DNA of 64,000 nt, from NCBI RefSeq assembly GCF_021130785.1, contig NW_025776226.1, forward strand, positions 62,001 through 126,000, given 5' to 3'. This document shows positions 40,217 to 54,966 of the stretch, in pieces. Position numbers and translations under genes: made by a program. Origin of the DNA: Homalodisca vitripennis. Its lineage: Eukaryota > Arthropoda > Insecta > Hemiptera > Cicadellidae. Below the pieces are notes generated by a model. That model saw nothing but the letters and a program-made list of their open reading frames with translations. It did not search any database and was not told where the DNA came from. Within the stretch, counting starts at the first letter, position 1; each line of letters starts with the position of its first letter.

Positions 40217-40929
40217 TAACTGTTTCTTATTATATTATTTAACTTTTATACTAAAATTCAAATTCACAACTTTAATCACACATAAGTTAAAAGAACAATA
40301 TTAAAAAATTATCTAAATTTATGTTTTATAATGTTCAAGTATATTTATAGTGTTACTTCATATTCATACCACTAGTGATATTGACATTGCTCCTTATATA
40401 ATAGTTTTTACACCTTGTTTTAATCTGCTGTATTTTTTTCTAATGATATTATTCTCATTTAAGTGTTTTGGATTATAGTATAAATCAAACACTATCAAGT
40501 TGCTGGTTCTGCTTGAACCTGCTTCTGCGTGTTCTCTCATATTGAATAAATAATAGCAGGTTTTCCCCGATGAAATGAAATAAAATAATTGCAAATGAAT
40601 TCTTGTAGAATTCAGAAAGAATTTACTCTGTACGAGTTAAACAATATTGGGAATTAGCGATGGCTAGCCAACAAATGGTTTTCCGATTTTCCGTTTTCAC
40701 AATTACATAGGAATGTACGTATCTGATATCACCCCATCCGGTATCTTAACTAAAATTTTGTTTACATTATTTTTTGATTTGGCCTTTTAAAAATCATCAC
40801 GAGGCTGAATTGTTAAAATCTCAAATATTTGTAAGCTATTGATTAGAATTTGTAAGGTTAAGGCCGAAACAGAAATTTATCCAACATCTGTGATTGTACG
40901 GATAATTAGAACACTATTATTCTCAGAAA

Positions 40930-41750
40930 ATGTTTTAAACATTTATAGCCGATGGAAACATTTACAACTATTTTAATTATATAAGTGCTTTAGCATTAAA
41001 GAAAACTAAAACGTAATTTAAAATTTTATTCTGACTTGAAGTACAACGATATCTCCTTGTGACAAACAAAGATAGACCTACGTTCGCAGGTGAACGTGAC
41101 AGAGTATAATTTGACTCAAAGCAATGTCAACCTTAACAACGTTAATTCTACCATATCTTATTGACGTCTTCAATCTTGGATTTTAGGTATATCACTGAAC
41201 ACTAAATATACAACACAACCTACAAAACACCGTAGGATTAACTGAATGATACAAAGTGGATTGTATTACTGGATCTCTGTAGAACCTTTTAAGTTATTGA
41301 ATGATATTTGAGGGCTACAACTTACGTAAAAACTGAATTATACTTATCTATAATAACATTAAGAGTACTTCTTCGTTGGCTCTATATAATATTACTTCAC
41401 TTATATAGTATTTATATAGTATTCCTACATCTTCTTTAAAATTATTACTAAAAATGGGATATTTTTATTTCATATCTCCCATCTAAAGTTTAAAACAGTT
41501 ATTGTTTAAAACAAATAAATAAATTGATTAAATAATTTATTTATTTGAATAACGCATAATTTAAAAATTGTGAAATATAGACATAATCACTGGATCACGT
41601 GACCATAGGACTCTTTATGTGACGTCTATGAAACTTGTGCAGCAATTTTAATAACAATTTGAGGACTTTAGGTATTTATCCTGAGGGTAAAGAAACATCC
41701 TTCAATGAACAATTTTACTGAATCAAATATCCTATTTAGCTATGGATTCC
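40930..41750 (+). repeat. Dispersed module, copy 2 (paralogous to 4670-5570)
   Basis: Collinear with copy 1 across the anchors listed there. The identical block starts at 41082. The best-matching parts are 41082-41140 and 41572-41645. No ORF or structural ends are visible. Confidence 0.65.
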
Positions 41751-42196
41751 TTGAATTTGTAAAGCTGTCGCTTGCAACGTCAGAACGAACTTTTAAACTG
41801 AACAGTGTTATGCTTATTACCACTCCGTTAAATACAAACTATTTATTCGTAAGCCTATTTATTGACATTTGTAGTTGTTTAAATTATTTTGAACCTATGT
41901 AATACTTTGCAGATGAATTCTTTCGTAAAATACTAAGAAGAGTATTAATGTCACTTACATACTTAAGGAACTTTCACCCAAGTTATAAATAAAATATTTT
42001 TATAAGATACGAAACAAACCGATGTGTAGAAACAGTTCTAACTAAACCTGAAGGATATTTCTATCAAAAATATATTTTTAGTTAAAATAAAAAAGTTCTA
42101 AACACAATATTAGTGCCATTGTGATAAATTACCTATTCATGATCAGAAAACTACAGGTTTTTACAAACGTTTGAATGCAAAATGTAGACTTTTATA

Positions 42197-42231
42197 TATA
42201 TCCATAAAAACTAGATCCATAGATGTTTTGA

Positions 42232-42279
<48 letters not shown>

Positions 42280-42322
42280 GTATTCAAAACATCTATGGAT
42301 CTAGTTTTTTTTATCCATATAT
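42197..42322. repeat. Small foldback with (AT)n loop
   Basis: A 25-bp perfect inverted repeat (42211-42235, starting CTAGATCCATAGATG; 42280-42304) flanks about 44 bases of mainly (AT)n. The arms extend outward through an A/T run of different length to ATATCCAT/ATGGATAT. This gives a cruciform-prone structure of about 126 bases. Confidence 0.85.
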
Positions 42323-45300
42323 CTGACAATAAAGATGATTAGACAATGATATTCCATCAGTAAATAATATAAGCCGATTTCCGCCAATCGCCGTCGTTTA
42401 ATTAATTCACACGTGGTACAAATTTCAGTTGAGGTAAATTAGTAATCAATTAGTAATGGTTAGAGAGATTTAAACGTAATTCTGCTGATTCTTCCCTCTC
42501 ATATCAATGAAATATCAACTATCGTAAATTTATAATAGAAATCACAATGCAATCCAAGTCCAGAGAATAGCTTAAAATGTGTTATACCAAACAGTATAGT
42601 GTGGTTCCATATCTTACGAGAACTAACATATTTTTATTGAATAACTAAGGTCAATTCGCAATTCATAAGCTCTCATAACCACTTTTTCTTAAAAGTAAAT
42701 GTTCCCTAAGAAAGGTATAAATGGTTAACCGCAATATTTTTAGTGTGGATAGGGGGCAAAATGACGATGTATTGTAAGTTTCAAAACTGTTTAACAACAT
42801 TTTGTACATATCAAAGATTGAAAAGCTTGATTCACTTAACACCACCTTTAGAAAGAAAATTAATAGCTATATTAGCTTCAGAATACCAGATAAAGAGACT
42901 TATAGTCACTATTTCTAGTGGAAAAATTTGGTCTTTATTAGATTGAATGGGCCTAAATTTTAATTTAGTTTTCATGTCTGACTTAAATTTATTACACAAA
43001 AAAATTTATGTTGAAACATAATAATTGTTTCTTATATTCAACACTTTTGATTCCATCCTATATTAACCCCTTCCAAAATTATCGTAGCTGGTAATTGATT
43101 TAATTTTTTTAGGACATTTTCTATCAATTTCACGGAAAAATAGGTTGCGTGGTTACATAACGGAAATTGGTTTTCGATTAATGAACTTTTTGTGGGTTAA
43201 ACTCACTCATAATAAGAATAATTTCTTTTAAAATATTGTGCAACGCATTATTAAATAAACTTATTGATACAAAACATAAACCCGAATATAAATATATTTA
43301 TATTATATAGCAAATTATAATTTAATTTGAAACTATTCTCTAATTTACAAATAGTCATAGCTCCTAAGGAGTTATAAGTATAAATAAATGTGATGAATGT
43401 TCCATCTGATACGTGTTTGTTCTATGGGCTGAGGGAACGAAGACTGCTGAATATAACGATCATGTTCCATTATTAATCCAAAATGTAAGTCAAAAGTACT
43501 ATGTAGAAATATTTAACTGTACATACTTCAGTATATATATACTAGCTAAAACGTGCATCATGTTTTTAAAATTATAGGCCATAGTTAACTTGTGAACGAT
43601 ATTCCTAAAACAACCGAATGCTTTTACTTACAAATCAGAGAATAGCCACTTCTAAGAAGAGCCTGGAGTAGAAGAAATCAAAGCAGGTTGCCTTTTTGTG
43701 CCTGATGTGGATATATACCATATAAATTTCCATATACTTTAGATCTCTTACCGAGCCCTCAAGCTAGATTGCTTGTTGTATCACTAAGTGTCTCATGAAC
43801 TTTACAACACTTAAAGAGATTAGATAAATTAAACTTTAATTAAGCACGAATCACCTAAACATTGTGTAATAAACTTTAAAATATAAAGTCGAATCCTTTG
43901 AAATCGATTGCAAGTGACCCACATAAAAAATTACTAAGTAATAACATTCTATAACAATTTAAGTACTTACTTAAATTGAAATTTTAACTGTTTGAAGTGT
44001 TAAATAAATGTGTCATGTATAAATCAGCGCTTTAACTGAATATCGAAAAATGGCTCTAATTATAGTTATTCCCACGATAAGTTTTTCAATAATTTTCTTA
44101 AAGCGTTTGCAACGATCGTGATTTTTAATTGGTATTTTATTATATCGTATGTATTTTGCACTATTTAAAACCAAAACTGTAAAAATGTATTTTGTTTGAT
44201 AAGCAATGGAAAATTATTTATACGTACAGTTACAAAGTTTTTTGGAAATACAGCTACATTACACTTACCATACAATTCATAGAGCCCCAGAGCGGGGTTT
44301 TAAGAAAGTAGGGCTCTAGAACTCCACATCGGCTAACATGTGGTAAAGGATGCCATTCCGTACATAATTATATCAGACACACATTTCCTTCTACACTTTT
44401 ACAATTACTATGAAAAACACATTTTTTCTTAACAACTTTCATAGTAATTGATATTTCATATCATACAACCAGGATTGTGATCTCACTTAAAACTAGAACA
44501 TGTGCTGTGCTCTTACAAAGCATTATAAAGTAGATTTTTTTAATATCGCTCGGTGCCTTCCAGTGTAACTTATATATTTTTTCTGCATGTTAAAGGAAGG
44601 CTACAATTACGTAGTCATACCTACAAACTGTTATAGGAGAGAGAAAGCAAAATATTCAATACGATCTGAGTTCACCGAAGAGTGGTGACGTACGAAAATG
44701 CTAGCTACTCGTTGGCCAAGTCAGGGACAGTTCGGTGTAAATAGAAAATCTACGTTTTATTGAACCAAATATGGATAAATGTTTGTTATATAACTTTATT
44801 ATAAACGTAAATATATGTATTCGTCTTAAAGTTAACTAGCCTCTTTAGTAAAAACGTATGATTCTTGGATGCAAACATACCTGTACTATTGGTAGTAACA
44901 TACATTTGTCATTAGGTTTAGGTACAATTCCTTTTTGAGGCCTAATATTCATATATTATTAACTTAAAATTTTTGAAATGACGCAGTAGAAAAAGGTCTA
45001 CAAATATGAATATCTCCATCCCTCGGTGATAATAACATTTATTTTTCCCAGTTTGTTCTTGCTTTATTATTCATAGTTTTTAAGTTCCATGTCATCTAAG
45101 TCGGTTTTGCATAACAAGAACAAAATGATTTGTCTCAATCAAGTTTGCACAATACATAATAAGTAATACAATCTTAAAACTAGTATATTTTATTTATGTC
45201 TAACACAATGGTTTTATTAATGTGTAGAGAAAGTAAAAATATGTAACTTACGCAACGAAATCATTATGTAAAATATTTCTTTGATCTCATAAAATTTTCA

Positions 45301-48300
45301 ACTCTTAAGCAATATGTCGGGACATAAAATGGGCTGGTAGTGAATTTTACTCGAAGGCATTATAGCATTCGATAATTTCTATATCTCATTAATTATTCCT
45401 TAGGCTTGTTGTAACCAAATTGAAAATCTTCAGAATTCCTGTGTCTGAAACTAACTCACAATGTCTGATAAATACAGGTATGTAGTCTTATTTTAACAAA
45501 ATTAAGTGCAATAATGTCAAATGTTGTACATTAAAATTTGTTAAAGCGATTTTCTTAAAAGATTTGAATATCTCATAAAGGTAGTTACATTGATCTCTAA
45601 ATAAAATTATTAATAAAAATATTAATATATTTTTCAGGCCTTAGTTAGTAATCAGCGACGACGATAAGAAACGTTTACATAATTCTAAATAATAGTTTAT
45701 TATTAAAAAGGTGTTTCATAATGAACTAAGGCGGATTATTAGAAAGTAAGATTATGACCTTAATCGAGTCCAAAATTATTAAAAGCATAAGGCCATTCTG
45801 CCTTTAAAGTCAACCGACACTGTTATCAATCAAGACCCGAGACGTTTCAATATTATATTTTTCCGTTATAATACAGCTATAAAACTTTGTAACATTAATT
45901 TCGTAAAGAAATAATTAAAGTAGTTATTAATATAACACAATACCAATGGTGACTACTACATTTTTTGTCACCGTAATAAATTGCACTTCACACAACAAAA
46001 TAATACTAAGTCTAAAAATATCAATGTTTAGAAAATTCAATAAGCCGCCTTTTCTCTCAAGATCAACTTTTCGGCGTTGCGTTAGTAAAATGAGGTGCTA
46101 CTAATAGAGACGTTATTAATTAATATGCTACTTGATCTATGGTTTTATTTAGACTTTCCTCTTACTCTTTGTGGTCTGTCCCCCTGGGAGCGTAACTGTC
46201 GGCTGGATACTTGGTAAATATTTTTAAAGTACACTAACATGACGCTTTAGCTTTATATTTAATAAAGTCTCTCTTGTATATATAATTTCAAAGCTACATC
46301 TAACATTGAACAACAGGAATATTGGTAAAATAAAGACGGTCTTTAAGACAAAAACAACACCTTTGAATTATAATGAAACTTATAACAAACTTAAAATAAA
46401 TGCTTATTATTATTTTTAACAATATAAGTTTTTCATGGGCATGCAACTGAAAATTAAGTAGTTCAACTTGCATAATAAAACAACTTATTTTATGTTGTTT
46501 ATCATTATTATAGTAATAAAAATATTTTGATTTAATATAAGTATTTTCATTTAAACGATATTCCAAAATTAATAATTTGGATTTTTTTATACTTTTCATA
46601 AAAACTCAATATTAAGTTCCATAAATAGATCTATCCATTGTTATGTACAAATAGGGAAAGGTTTGGAAAAATAGTTAAACTGTAATTAAAAATATTTTAA
46701 AAATATTTACGATTTCTAAAATGTCCATGCAAAACTATACATTTGTATCCAAACATTCAACTTAATGCCTTGTTTTATATTTGTCGTAAGTTTTATCACA
46801 CTAAATAGTTTTTACCAGCTCCTAATAGATTTTGTATAGTCTCAAAATATGGTATTGAGAAAAAACACAGTTCAAGATGTTTTTACGTTTTAAGCTATAG
46901 TTGGAACTACTAGTCGGTTTACTACATATATATCAATGTGATCCTTTATACATAAGGTACAAATACACCATACAGTTAGGCTTCGCCAGGCTGATTGTAA
47001 GATTTTAAACATATACCTCATTCCATTCTCTAATTGCTCTCGAGCAGTTTATATAAAAAAAAATATTGCAAAATAAATTTGTTGAAATTTTCCTACTGAG
47101 GCATTATGTAAACTTCAATAACACCCAACCGTATCCCATAATGGAAAATCGCTATCATTGAACTTATTCTTGTCTATGTATAAATGTTCCATACAAAATA
47201 TAAAGTGAGTTTCATTTTTGTTCACTGATATTTACGTCACACTAGTGTTTATACGTAATAAAATTTCCAGTGAACTAGGGATAGTATTACAACATACCAT
47301 TATGCTAAAATCAAATCGAAATTCACACTATTAATGTTTCTCACAACTGAAAACTCTAAATGTGGTGATTTTTACGTGTTAATATCTAATACCATTGTAC
47401 TTAGCTTCATTAAGTAGTTATTTATTCTACTACTTTTCGTTACCATCATTGTTAACAATGAGATCAATGTAATCATATTTGCTCAGCTAAATCCTATGAA
47501 GTGACATGCACCACCATATATCTCCCTTCTATTAACATATAACACTTAACGAATAATTTCAAGTGTATAGGAGAGTACGTGTTTGAGGTATGGTGTAAAA
47601 AAAGACGAATACACAGCCAGACAGACAAAAATGAAGTTTTCCATCCCACAAACAAAAGTTTAAGGAACAGCTCAAAATTACGTCTTGATGCTATAATTTT
47701 CACATTACATTATATAAAACACGACACTATAGTTTTACAAATAATATTTGATACGTTCACATATTAACTACAAGGAAACCATTCTTGTTGAATAGAGTTT
47801 CAGGAAAACGGCTACATTATTTTCTGCGTTGGTTAAACGAAACAAATATTCATCAGTGAAAGAATGTGAATGATAACGAATTCCCTGCTGGTATTAATCT
47901 CAGTCGTGTTATTGGGATACATTTGAATCCTACGGGACAGAGTCATTGTGTAGGTTATTCATGAAGACTTGGATTCTGTCTCTGTATCACTATTCTGATG
48001 ACTATGAGAGCTGTAATTTGATTTTTCCTTATATTACTAAAAAGAAATTCGTTGGTGGGGTAGGAAAAAAGATATCATGACCAACATCTTGTACTTTTAT
48101 TATTAGGATCCCTTAATTAACTTTAGATTTAATATTACTTAGATTTGTTTTTTTAATATTACTTTTAGGCTTATTGGCAGTTATGGAGAGTATATAATGA
48201 ATGCGGTCTGGGGTTCTAGAGTTCACATTATTGATTTCTTTTCATCCCTCCGACTATAGCACATGTACAGGAATGAAAACTACTTTACGATGTTAATTTC

Positions 48301-51300
48301 GGGGCACGTGAAAATATTCGCAACTTACCATATTGACTATGGTATTTCAACTCCTTTGTACAAAAGTGAGTTTTTCATAATTGGGAGTACTCCTGCATTT
48401 TCAAAACGCTCAAACACTTCATAGAGAAGTTTTAAATGTTCTTAAAAAATTCGGTATATTAGCACCAAATCCTCTCAATAAGCAAAAAGCGCAAGAATCG
48501 AATTGGCCATCTGTGGTAAGAGTCATCTTCTCATGTTTTTTTTTTGTATGACAGTGAGCATGTCTACGCCAAAGAGGTCATATTCCATTAATTATTCGAG
48601 ATACAAATTCCAATTTCATAAGAAAACTAACTCTTGAAGATATGGCGTAAAAATAACATGTTCCGTTGAAAGATGATATTATTACTATTTACATTGTAAT
48701 TTTGATGGAAAATATGTGTAATCTCTGGTAGTTTTGTTATTTTATTAACTTTGTATCACGCAAACAGCTCAACATACAATATTGTTATGACCCCTATCTA
48801 ACACACCCTAACAAATTCGAAACACATTAGTGGCTATCCTTACTAGTGTCTAAAATACATTCTTTTAAATTTACACCCATACACTCATTTAATAATTGGT
48901 CGATACAACTTAAGAATACCAAGGATGACTAGTAGAAACTAGGCTTTCTTCAACTATTCAAGAAAGAGACTGCTCCAAGTAGTCCAGCCTCATCAGTTCT
49001 TCAATATACAATCTATAAAATAATAAACAAACTTCGATGGGTTCCACGTTACAAATAGTAACTTTTTAAGACTCTTAGATATAAAAATTAATCTGTGGCA
49101 ATTGCCAAACATTAATAAACATTTTTAAGTTTTATGTGCTGCTTAGTTAGGAACAACATGCTGAGATGTTAGGTGAATGCAATTTCTATTATTTTAGGGC
49201 ATTCACACATTCTTCCTTCCACAATTTGTGTATTTATAAAAAAAAAATATGTTTAAATCTTAATCTCCGTTGCTTTAAGTTTGGCTTAAATGTCCAAAAT
49301 ATTACTAAACATTGTTTTTGATATTTATAAGATAAAACAGAGATACACATAAATGATGTTAAGCTCTTTTTTGATAAAGACAATGATGAAAATATGTAGC
49401 AAGAAATATTTAGATTTTTTTTTTATTCGAAACACATCTGACTAAGCAGTTTAACACTAATCATGCCTCATTAAGGCGTAAATATCTCTCTATTTCTTGG
49501 TCTCTCAGTCGTAAGTCAAAATTCCCCTCGTATGAAAAAAGTGTTGGACGATATAAAAGCGTTGGGAGTTTTTAAATCAAGTTTAGCAACTTGTTAATGA
49601 AATCAACACGTGCCTCTGAGGGCAAGTATTCATTAAAAACCGCTCTGTGCTACCCACTTCTGTAATGGTCTCTCTGCCTCTAGTCACATTGTATGTCTCG
49701 GCGAAAACATCGTACATTTTGAAATACAATACAAAGTAGGTACTTGAATGTACAGATATTCAATACCTGTTGTGAGTTTTCGAAGTTTCCTGTGCCAGAA
49801 TATCTGAAATTAATGTGAGCCAATAAATAATTTTAGTTTTTGCTTTTTTTAATATTCTCGCCTTCTGATGTTTGCCTATGTGCACCAAAATACTAGTCGG
49901 TATAAAAGGTGGAAATTATTACTTAATAATACACTATCATATGAACCTCAGTAGGGCACTATTGTGCCTAACGAGCTTAAAAGATAAGAGAAAACTTGGG
50001 ATTGTTTGGCGAAAACTAAACGCAAACAGCTAATGTGATCATTCCTTTTCAAATATCGATTAATATACATTCAAAAAAAAATTTGAGCTGTCAGCTTATA
50101 CCAATATGGAGGACTGCCAAAATTATGGCATGTCTGAATCCACACACTGTAAGGTAAAGTAATTAGGCTTTAGATTTGAATGTATTTGTTTAGAGATTTG
50201 GTCGATTAAAATAATTAATGAAATTTTAAAGATCAACAAAAGAATTTCTAGATTTGTACAGACAGGTTTTTAGTTTCACTGAAATAGAGAGCCGTATCAT
50301 CAGTCTGTCGTACCATTCTTCCGTGCGATGGTTATTACCCAACGCCATTGACAAATATTATGGAGAGAACTGGCCCTACAAATATTTTATATAATTGCTA
50401 CTCTCAACTTAGCACACAATTTATTATTGAATAACAGGGACATCATAGGTATATCCTTTTAAATTAAATAATAAACATTTCTGCAAGTAAGTGAGGGCCA
50501 CTGGAAGATATTTCAGTCTCCTTCTCCACTACGATAATTGGAAATTTTACTTTTATTTTTTTATAGGGCCAAAGTTCATTTTAGGAGATAGTGTGGTAAA
50601 TTTAATTGTTTATTTAAAATCACTTTGCTTTTAAAGATTGATGCCTTGTTTAATTTATTACTCGTTAAGTTCAATGTTGCATTCTAAATTTTTGTACGTT
50701 ATATTATACTAATTTTTAATAAAAATGCTTGTCCTTTTTATCTTGAGCTTTTAATTATGATCTGACTTTAAATGTCTTCTATTGTTTAGTATTAAATTGT
50801 ATTGTAGCTCTTGTTACTATACTGAAATGTGTTTCAATATTATTATATTCTGCGCCTGGAATTACTGTTTATTTAATAGGCTAAGAAACGTACAAGATAC
50901 TATATTTGGATGTTAATATTAAGTAAGTCTCTTGTGTGATTTAAATTGTAGTTTATTACGTAAACACCTTGCTGCTATATCTCTACAATGTACTCCATAA
51001 CTGCAATAGTATCACACAGCATTATTGGTATTTATATAACTTTATTGTACAATATATCTCTTTTAAACTTTAATTTCCTCATTGGCCTACAGTTAATAAT
51101 TATTAAAACAATCAGAGAACACATTGCGTTTCATAAGAGATGTTAGTAAGTAATATACAGTTTTATAGCTCTGATAAATTACTAAATTAAATATTTGTTT
51201 TCAAATTTAATTGTTTCATTGGCCTACAATTGTTTATTAAATCAATGCAAAAAATTTTGTTTCGTGATGAATATATAGGGAGGAAAGGATTTTGTTGAAT

Positions 51301-53344
51301 TCGAAAGAGAACTCGGACGGGGCTGTAAAAGCCAAACAAGAAATCTACATTCTGGATCAGGCAATATCTCGTTCTCAAATCTTCATATAAATCTTCCTTC
51401 GAAATACAACTGAAAATTGAAACTGTTTCAGAAAAATAGTCCCCTGTAACTGTAAATTTCGAAAAAAGATAACATTACTATACGACTTTCAATACAAACG
51501 TAAAGTATTTTATAAAACCAATCTTGTTTTTTTACTGAAGTAGACTCCCATGCCCTGTGTATGTATACATAGATTTTTGATCTGGAAACAAGATAAGATG
51601 AAATATGGAAGAAAAATTTAAATATCAGAGTAAATTCAATGGCCATAAATATACAATTGTTGACACATTTTCTTGATGGTGGAAACAAGCCAAACTCAAC
51701 ATAGGCGGCGGAAACTCGTATTAGCAGTGGTTGTACTCGAACAAAGCATACTAAATTCCAAGAAAAGCATAGGATAACTGCTAGCAGTGCAGATATAAAA
51801 TACAAAGTAGTCTAACTTTTACTATACGTTTAAATACTGTAATATAACCTATCATATTTGTCTTTTTACATTAATATTCTTCTCACAGAGCCGTTTAGAT
51901 AAACGTCTCGACCGCAGGTAACCGCTAGTACAGAATATAAATGTTATAAATTGGTAAAATTATACTAAATAATATACAATTAAATGGTTTTAGTGTGTAT
52001 GAGAACGTTTATACAATTTAAAATATGAACTCAGTTACCCGTAGTTTAAAAATGTTTTTAATTAAATAAAACTTCAATTAAAATATGAAAATATTAACCA
52101 TAGATAACATTAAAAATTAAAAACAAGGTAACTCAATCATTTAAACAAATTGTATTGCTATTGTTAAAACCTAATCTCTAGATGTATAAGTAAGTGTAGA
52201 AATGATTTATTTCATGCTGTAATTGGCAAAATAGTAGTTACTTCGTAAATAAAAAAAATTCTTTAAGGCTTATTTTGCCTATTATCATTATGTTTTACAA
52301 TAAAAATAAACCTTGGAGGTCGCTGTAGAAAAAGTCAGACCAATGGTTCTTTGTCCACTCGTAAACCTTTCGATCTCAATTCCTGTTTTAAGAGCGCACT
52401 GTTAAGTGATAAATTCATGTAGGCTTTTTAATTACTGGACAACTGATTTTTGATTATCACAACTAAGAAATGTTCAGTCAGCATAGTTTAATCGTCTAAA
52501 CTATTATTTTGCAAAATTATCTTCTTGCTTTACTAATACTCAAAATACGTAGTAAATCTGATTGCACAAGAAATGATATATAATAGAAGCCCTATTACAA
52601 AGGTGGGAAAACCAATATAGTTAATTGGTCTCGTTAAGGGAAAATTACTGGAGCAAGTAATTGTGTTGTGTTTGATAAAACTTAAATATTATTATATTGT
52701 CAAGAAGCGAAGGTTAGAATACCTTGGCAACAGAAGAATGATTTACATGGACAAGTGATCTATGTATTTATAAATTCGTAAAACGTGTATCCCAAATTTT
52801 ATCTTATATCATATTCTCAGGGTTTACATAAACTATCATTGTATATAAAGAAGCATTATGATTCATCGTCCAAAAATAACGTCATTACTGACTAAAATAT
52901 TATTGTTTGTTAAGCCTTAATATAATAACATGTGAACATAAATGCACTATAAAATTACACTGTTATAAAAATACATGCATTTTCGTTTATAATATATTAG
53001 ATTTCAAACCTTAAACTGGACTGGTTTTGTAATGAAAAATGTATTATAGACAAACTATAATGATTAAGAGTTTATCACCATTACAGTTGGACTGGTGAAG
53101 GCTCTTTTATTTCCAAGCAATAATTGTTGTACTGTCACGTAGCGTTATGTCATTACTCACGACGTGACTGTTAAACCCTTTGCGAAACTGCAGTGCGCTT
53201 TAAAATAATTACTGACTAGTGTTTGTTTACAACTGGTTTGATCACATTCCATTTGGGATATTGTCTTTTAATGTCTTTTTTGTCCTTTATTATTAAAATT
53301 TTATGTCCGTATAATTTACGGCCTCGTAGATGATCAAAGATTTG
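42323..53344. other. AT-rich intergenic DNA, 11 kb without recognisable genes
   Basis: No supported gene or mobile element. Small structures: a hairpin with AGAGCCC/GGGCTCT arms at 44281-44287 and 44311-44317, and a perfect 14-bp inverted repeat CAATTACTATGAAA at 44402-44415 and 44437-44450. A TATAAAAG lies at about 49553 in an otherwise ordinary context. Open frames such as 46300-46599 and 51428-51805 carry no family motif. Confidence 0.4.
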
Positions 53345-53525
53345 ACAAAACACAGTGACTATGGGGAAACGAAGTGACAATAGATCGTCGACAGGAAAAT
53401 GTAATTCTCCGTAAGATAGGTTCACCGCTACACCTCGGGATGGTACAAATCCAGTATATATTGATTAAATTGTCTACTGTATCCAATCTTTTGTTAGGTT
53501 CATATGTTTTTACTTGTATTGACAT
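53345..53525. repeat. Diverged relative of the 54.84-55.06 kb repeat
   Basis: Aligns with about 54838-55060: CACCGCTACACCTCGGGATGG against TACCGCACCTTTGGGCGG, then CAGTATATATTGA against CAGTAAATATTGA, and a GTATCC against GGATCC match. On the minus strand both copies can encode NIYW-x-CT-x-x-RC, but the open frames are short and the DNA similarity alone explains it. Confidence 0.5.
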
Positions 53526-54837
53526 TTTTACAGGTATAAAGAATATTAATTTCTGTACTCAGAATGTTAATATGTCACAACTTACAATTTAAAAAGTGAT
53601 AATCAATCTTCGGTGATCGTGTTCATAACACTAGTTTTCATCATTATTAAAATTTGCTTCCTTAATTTGGATTTGTAGAGTAACTACATAATGAGCTTCA
53701 AAAAGTAAATAACATGATGTATCTATTGATTTTATCAGTGCAAAACGATTTACTATACCTCATACCATATATATTGTATTGGCAATCACAGTACGTGTAA
53801 AGATTTAACTAACTGTAATGTAGGAAAAGATGTTCCATGTTTTATAAGACTTTTAACACTGTTTTATCGTCAAGGTTTTACAAATACTTATATTTATAAA
53901 ATGTTTTTAAATTAAACCAAATACTCGATAATATAGGTTTTTTAATTTTTTGAGGCCTTTCGTACTCAATAAGAACATGTTTAAACCCACATAACTGAAT
54001 AAAAGTGGTTACAATAATAACATAAACAATTATTCTGTACTAAATAAAAACATACGCCGTTAAAAATGCAAAGAGAATATTTTATTACAGGTCAGTATGT
54101 CTATGTATATATAAAATAATGCAGTTAATACTTAGTTATAAAAAGTATTTAAGGTTTCAGATAAACGGAGATTCCAATTTTTTTATTATTACACGATTAT
54201 TTTATCAGTATTTTGCAAATTAATCATAAAAAATAATAATGTATTTTCAGTTTGAAATTTCAACCATATATACCATAAGAAGGCTGAAAGTCGACGTTTA
54301 TTTCTAATTAGTTCACAGTTTACTGTTAGGTGACGTTTAATGTGACTTTTATTAAGGTTTTTTCACAGGCTGGGTTTAGGTTTGATAAGCTGAGAAAAAT
54401 AATATAACCGGGATAATTTAAATAGGTATAATTTATTTATATTTTTTATAAAAAATATATGTTTAGGGTTTTCAATGCCTTTGTGTTTTAAACTCCACCA
54501 ACACTTTCATAACGCTTAGTATATTTAATATCTAGAAAAATACTTCTATTCATTAAAAAAAATACCAATTAGTTCAATTAAATAATGGAACTAGGCTCTC
54601 TACTTCTCAAAAAAATAAAGCAAGGGAGAAATGTTTATAATTTAATATTTAATGTGTTATTTTGATTTATATAAATTATAGATTGCATATATTTTATATT
54701 GAGAAATTTAGATTATTCTGTGATAGAGAATTAATTATTTATTACAATATTCTATGCCAGATGATCATCTGATCCTAATTATCAGGTATAGATCTGACAC
54801 TCGTACACGTGTTAATGAACAACTTATTATATAAATA

Positions 54838-54966
54838 TTAGTAAATGTAAACCATGTGCCATAACAGCGGTAAAAGGATATTTTCCTGCCACCGCACACT
54901 GTAACATAAACTGAAATGTTTTCCACTTGCGTGATGTTTACTACCGCACCTTTGGGCGGTACAGGC
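54838..54966. repeat. Unique 5' flank of the minisatellite, shared with 53345-53525
   Basis: Homologous to the repeat at 53345-53525 and directly continuous with the first 92-bp unit. The minisatellite therefore seems to have expanded from the end of an older dispersed repeat. Confidence 0.5.

Noticed and set aside
49553..49560. TATAAAAG as a gene promoter
   Set aside because: TATA-like strings are frequent at this base composition and no coding exon follows.
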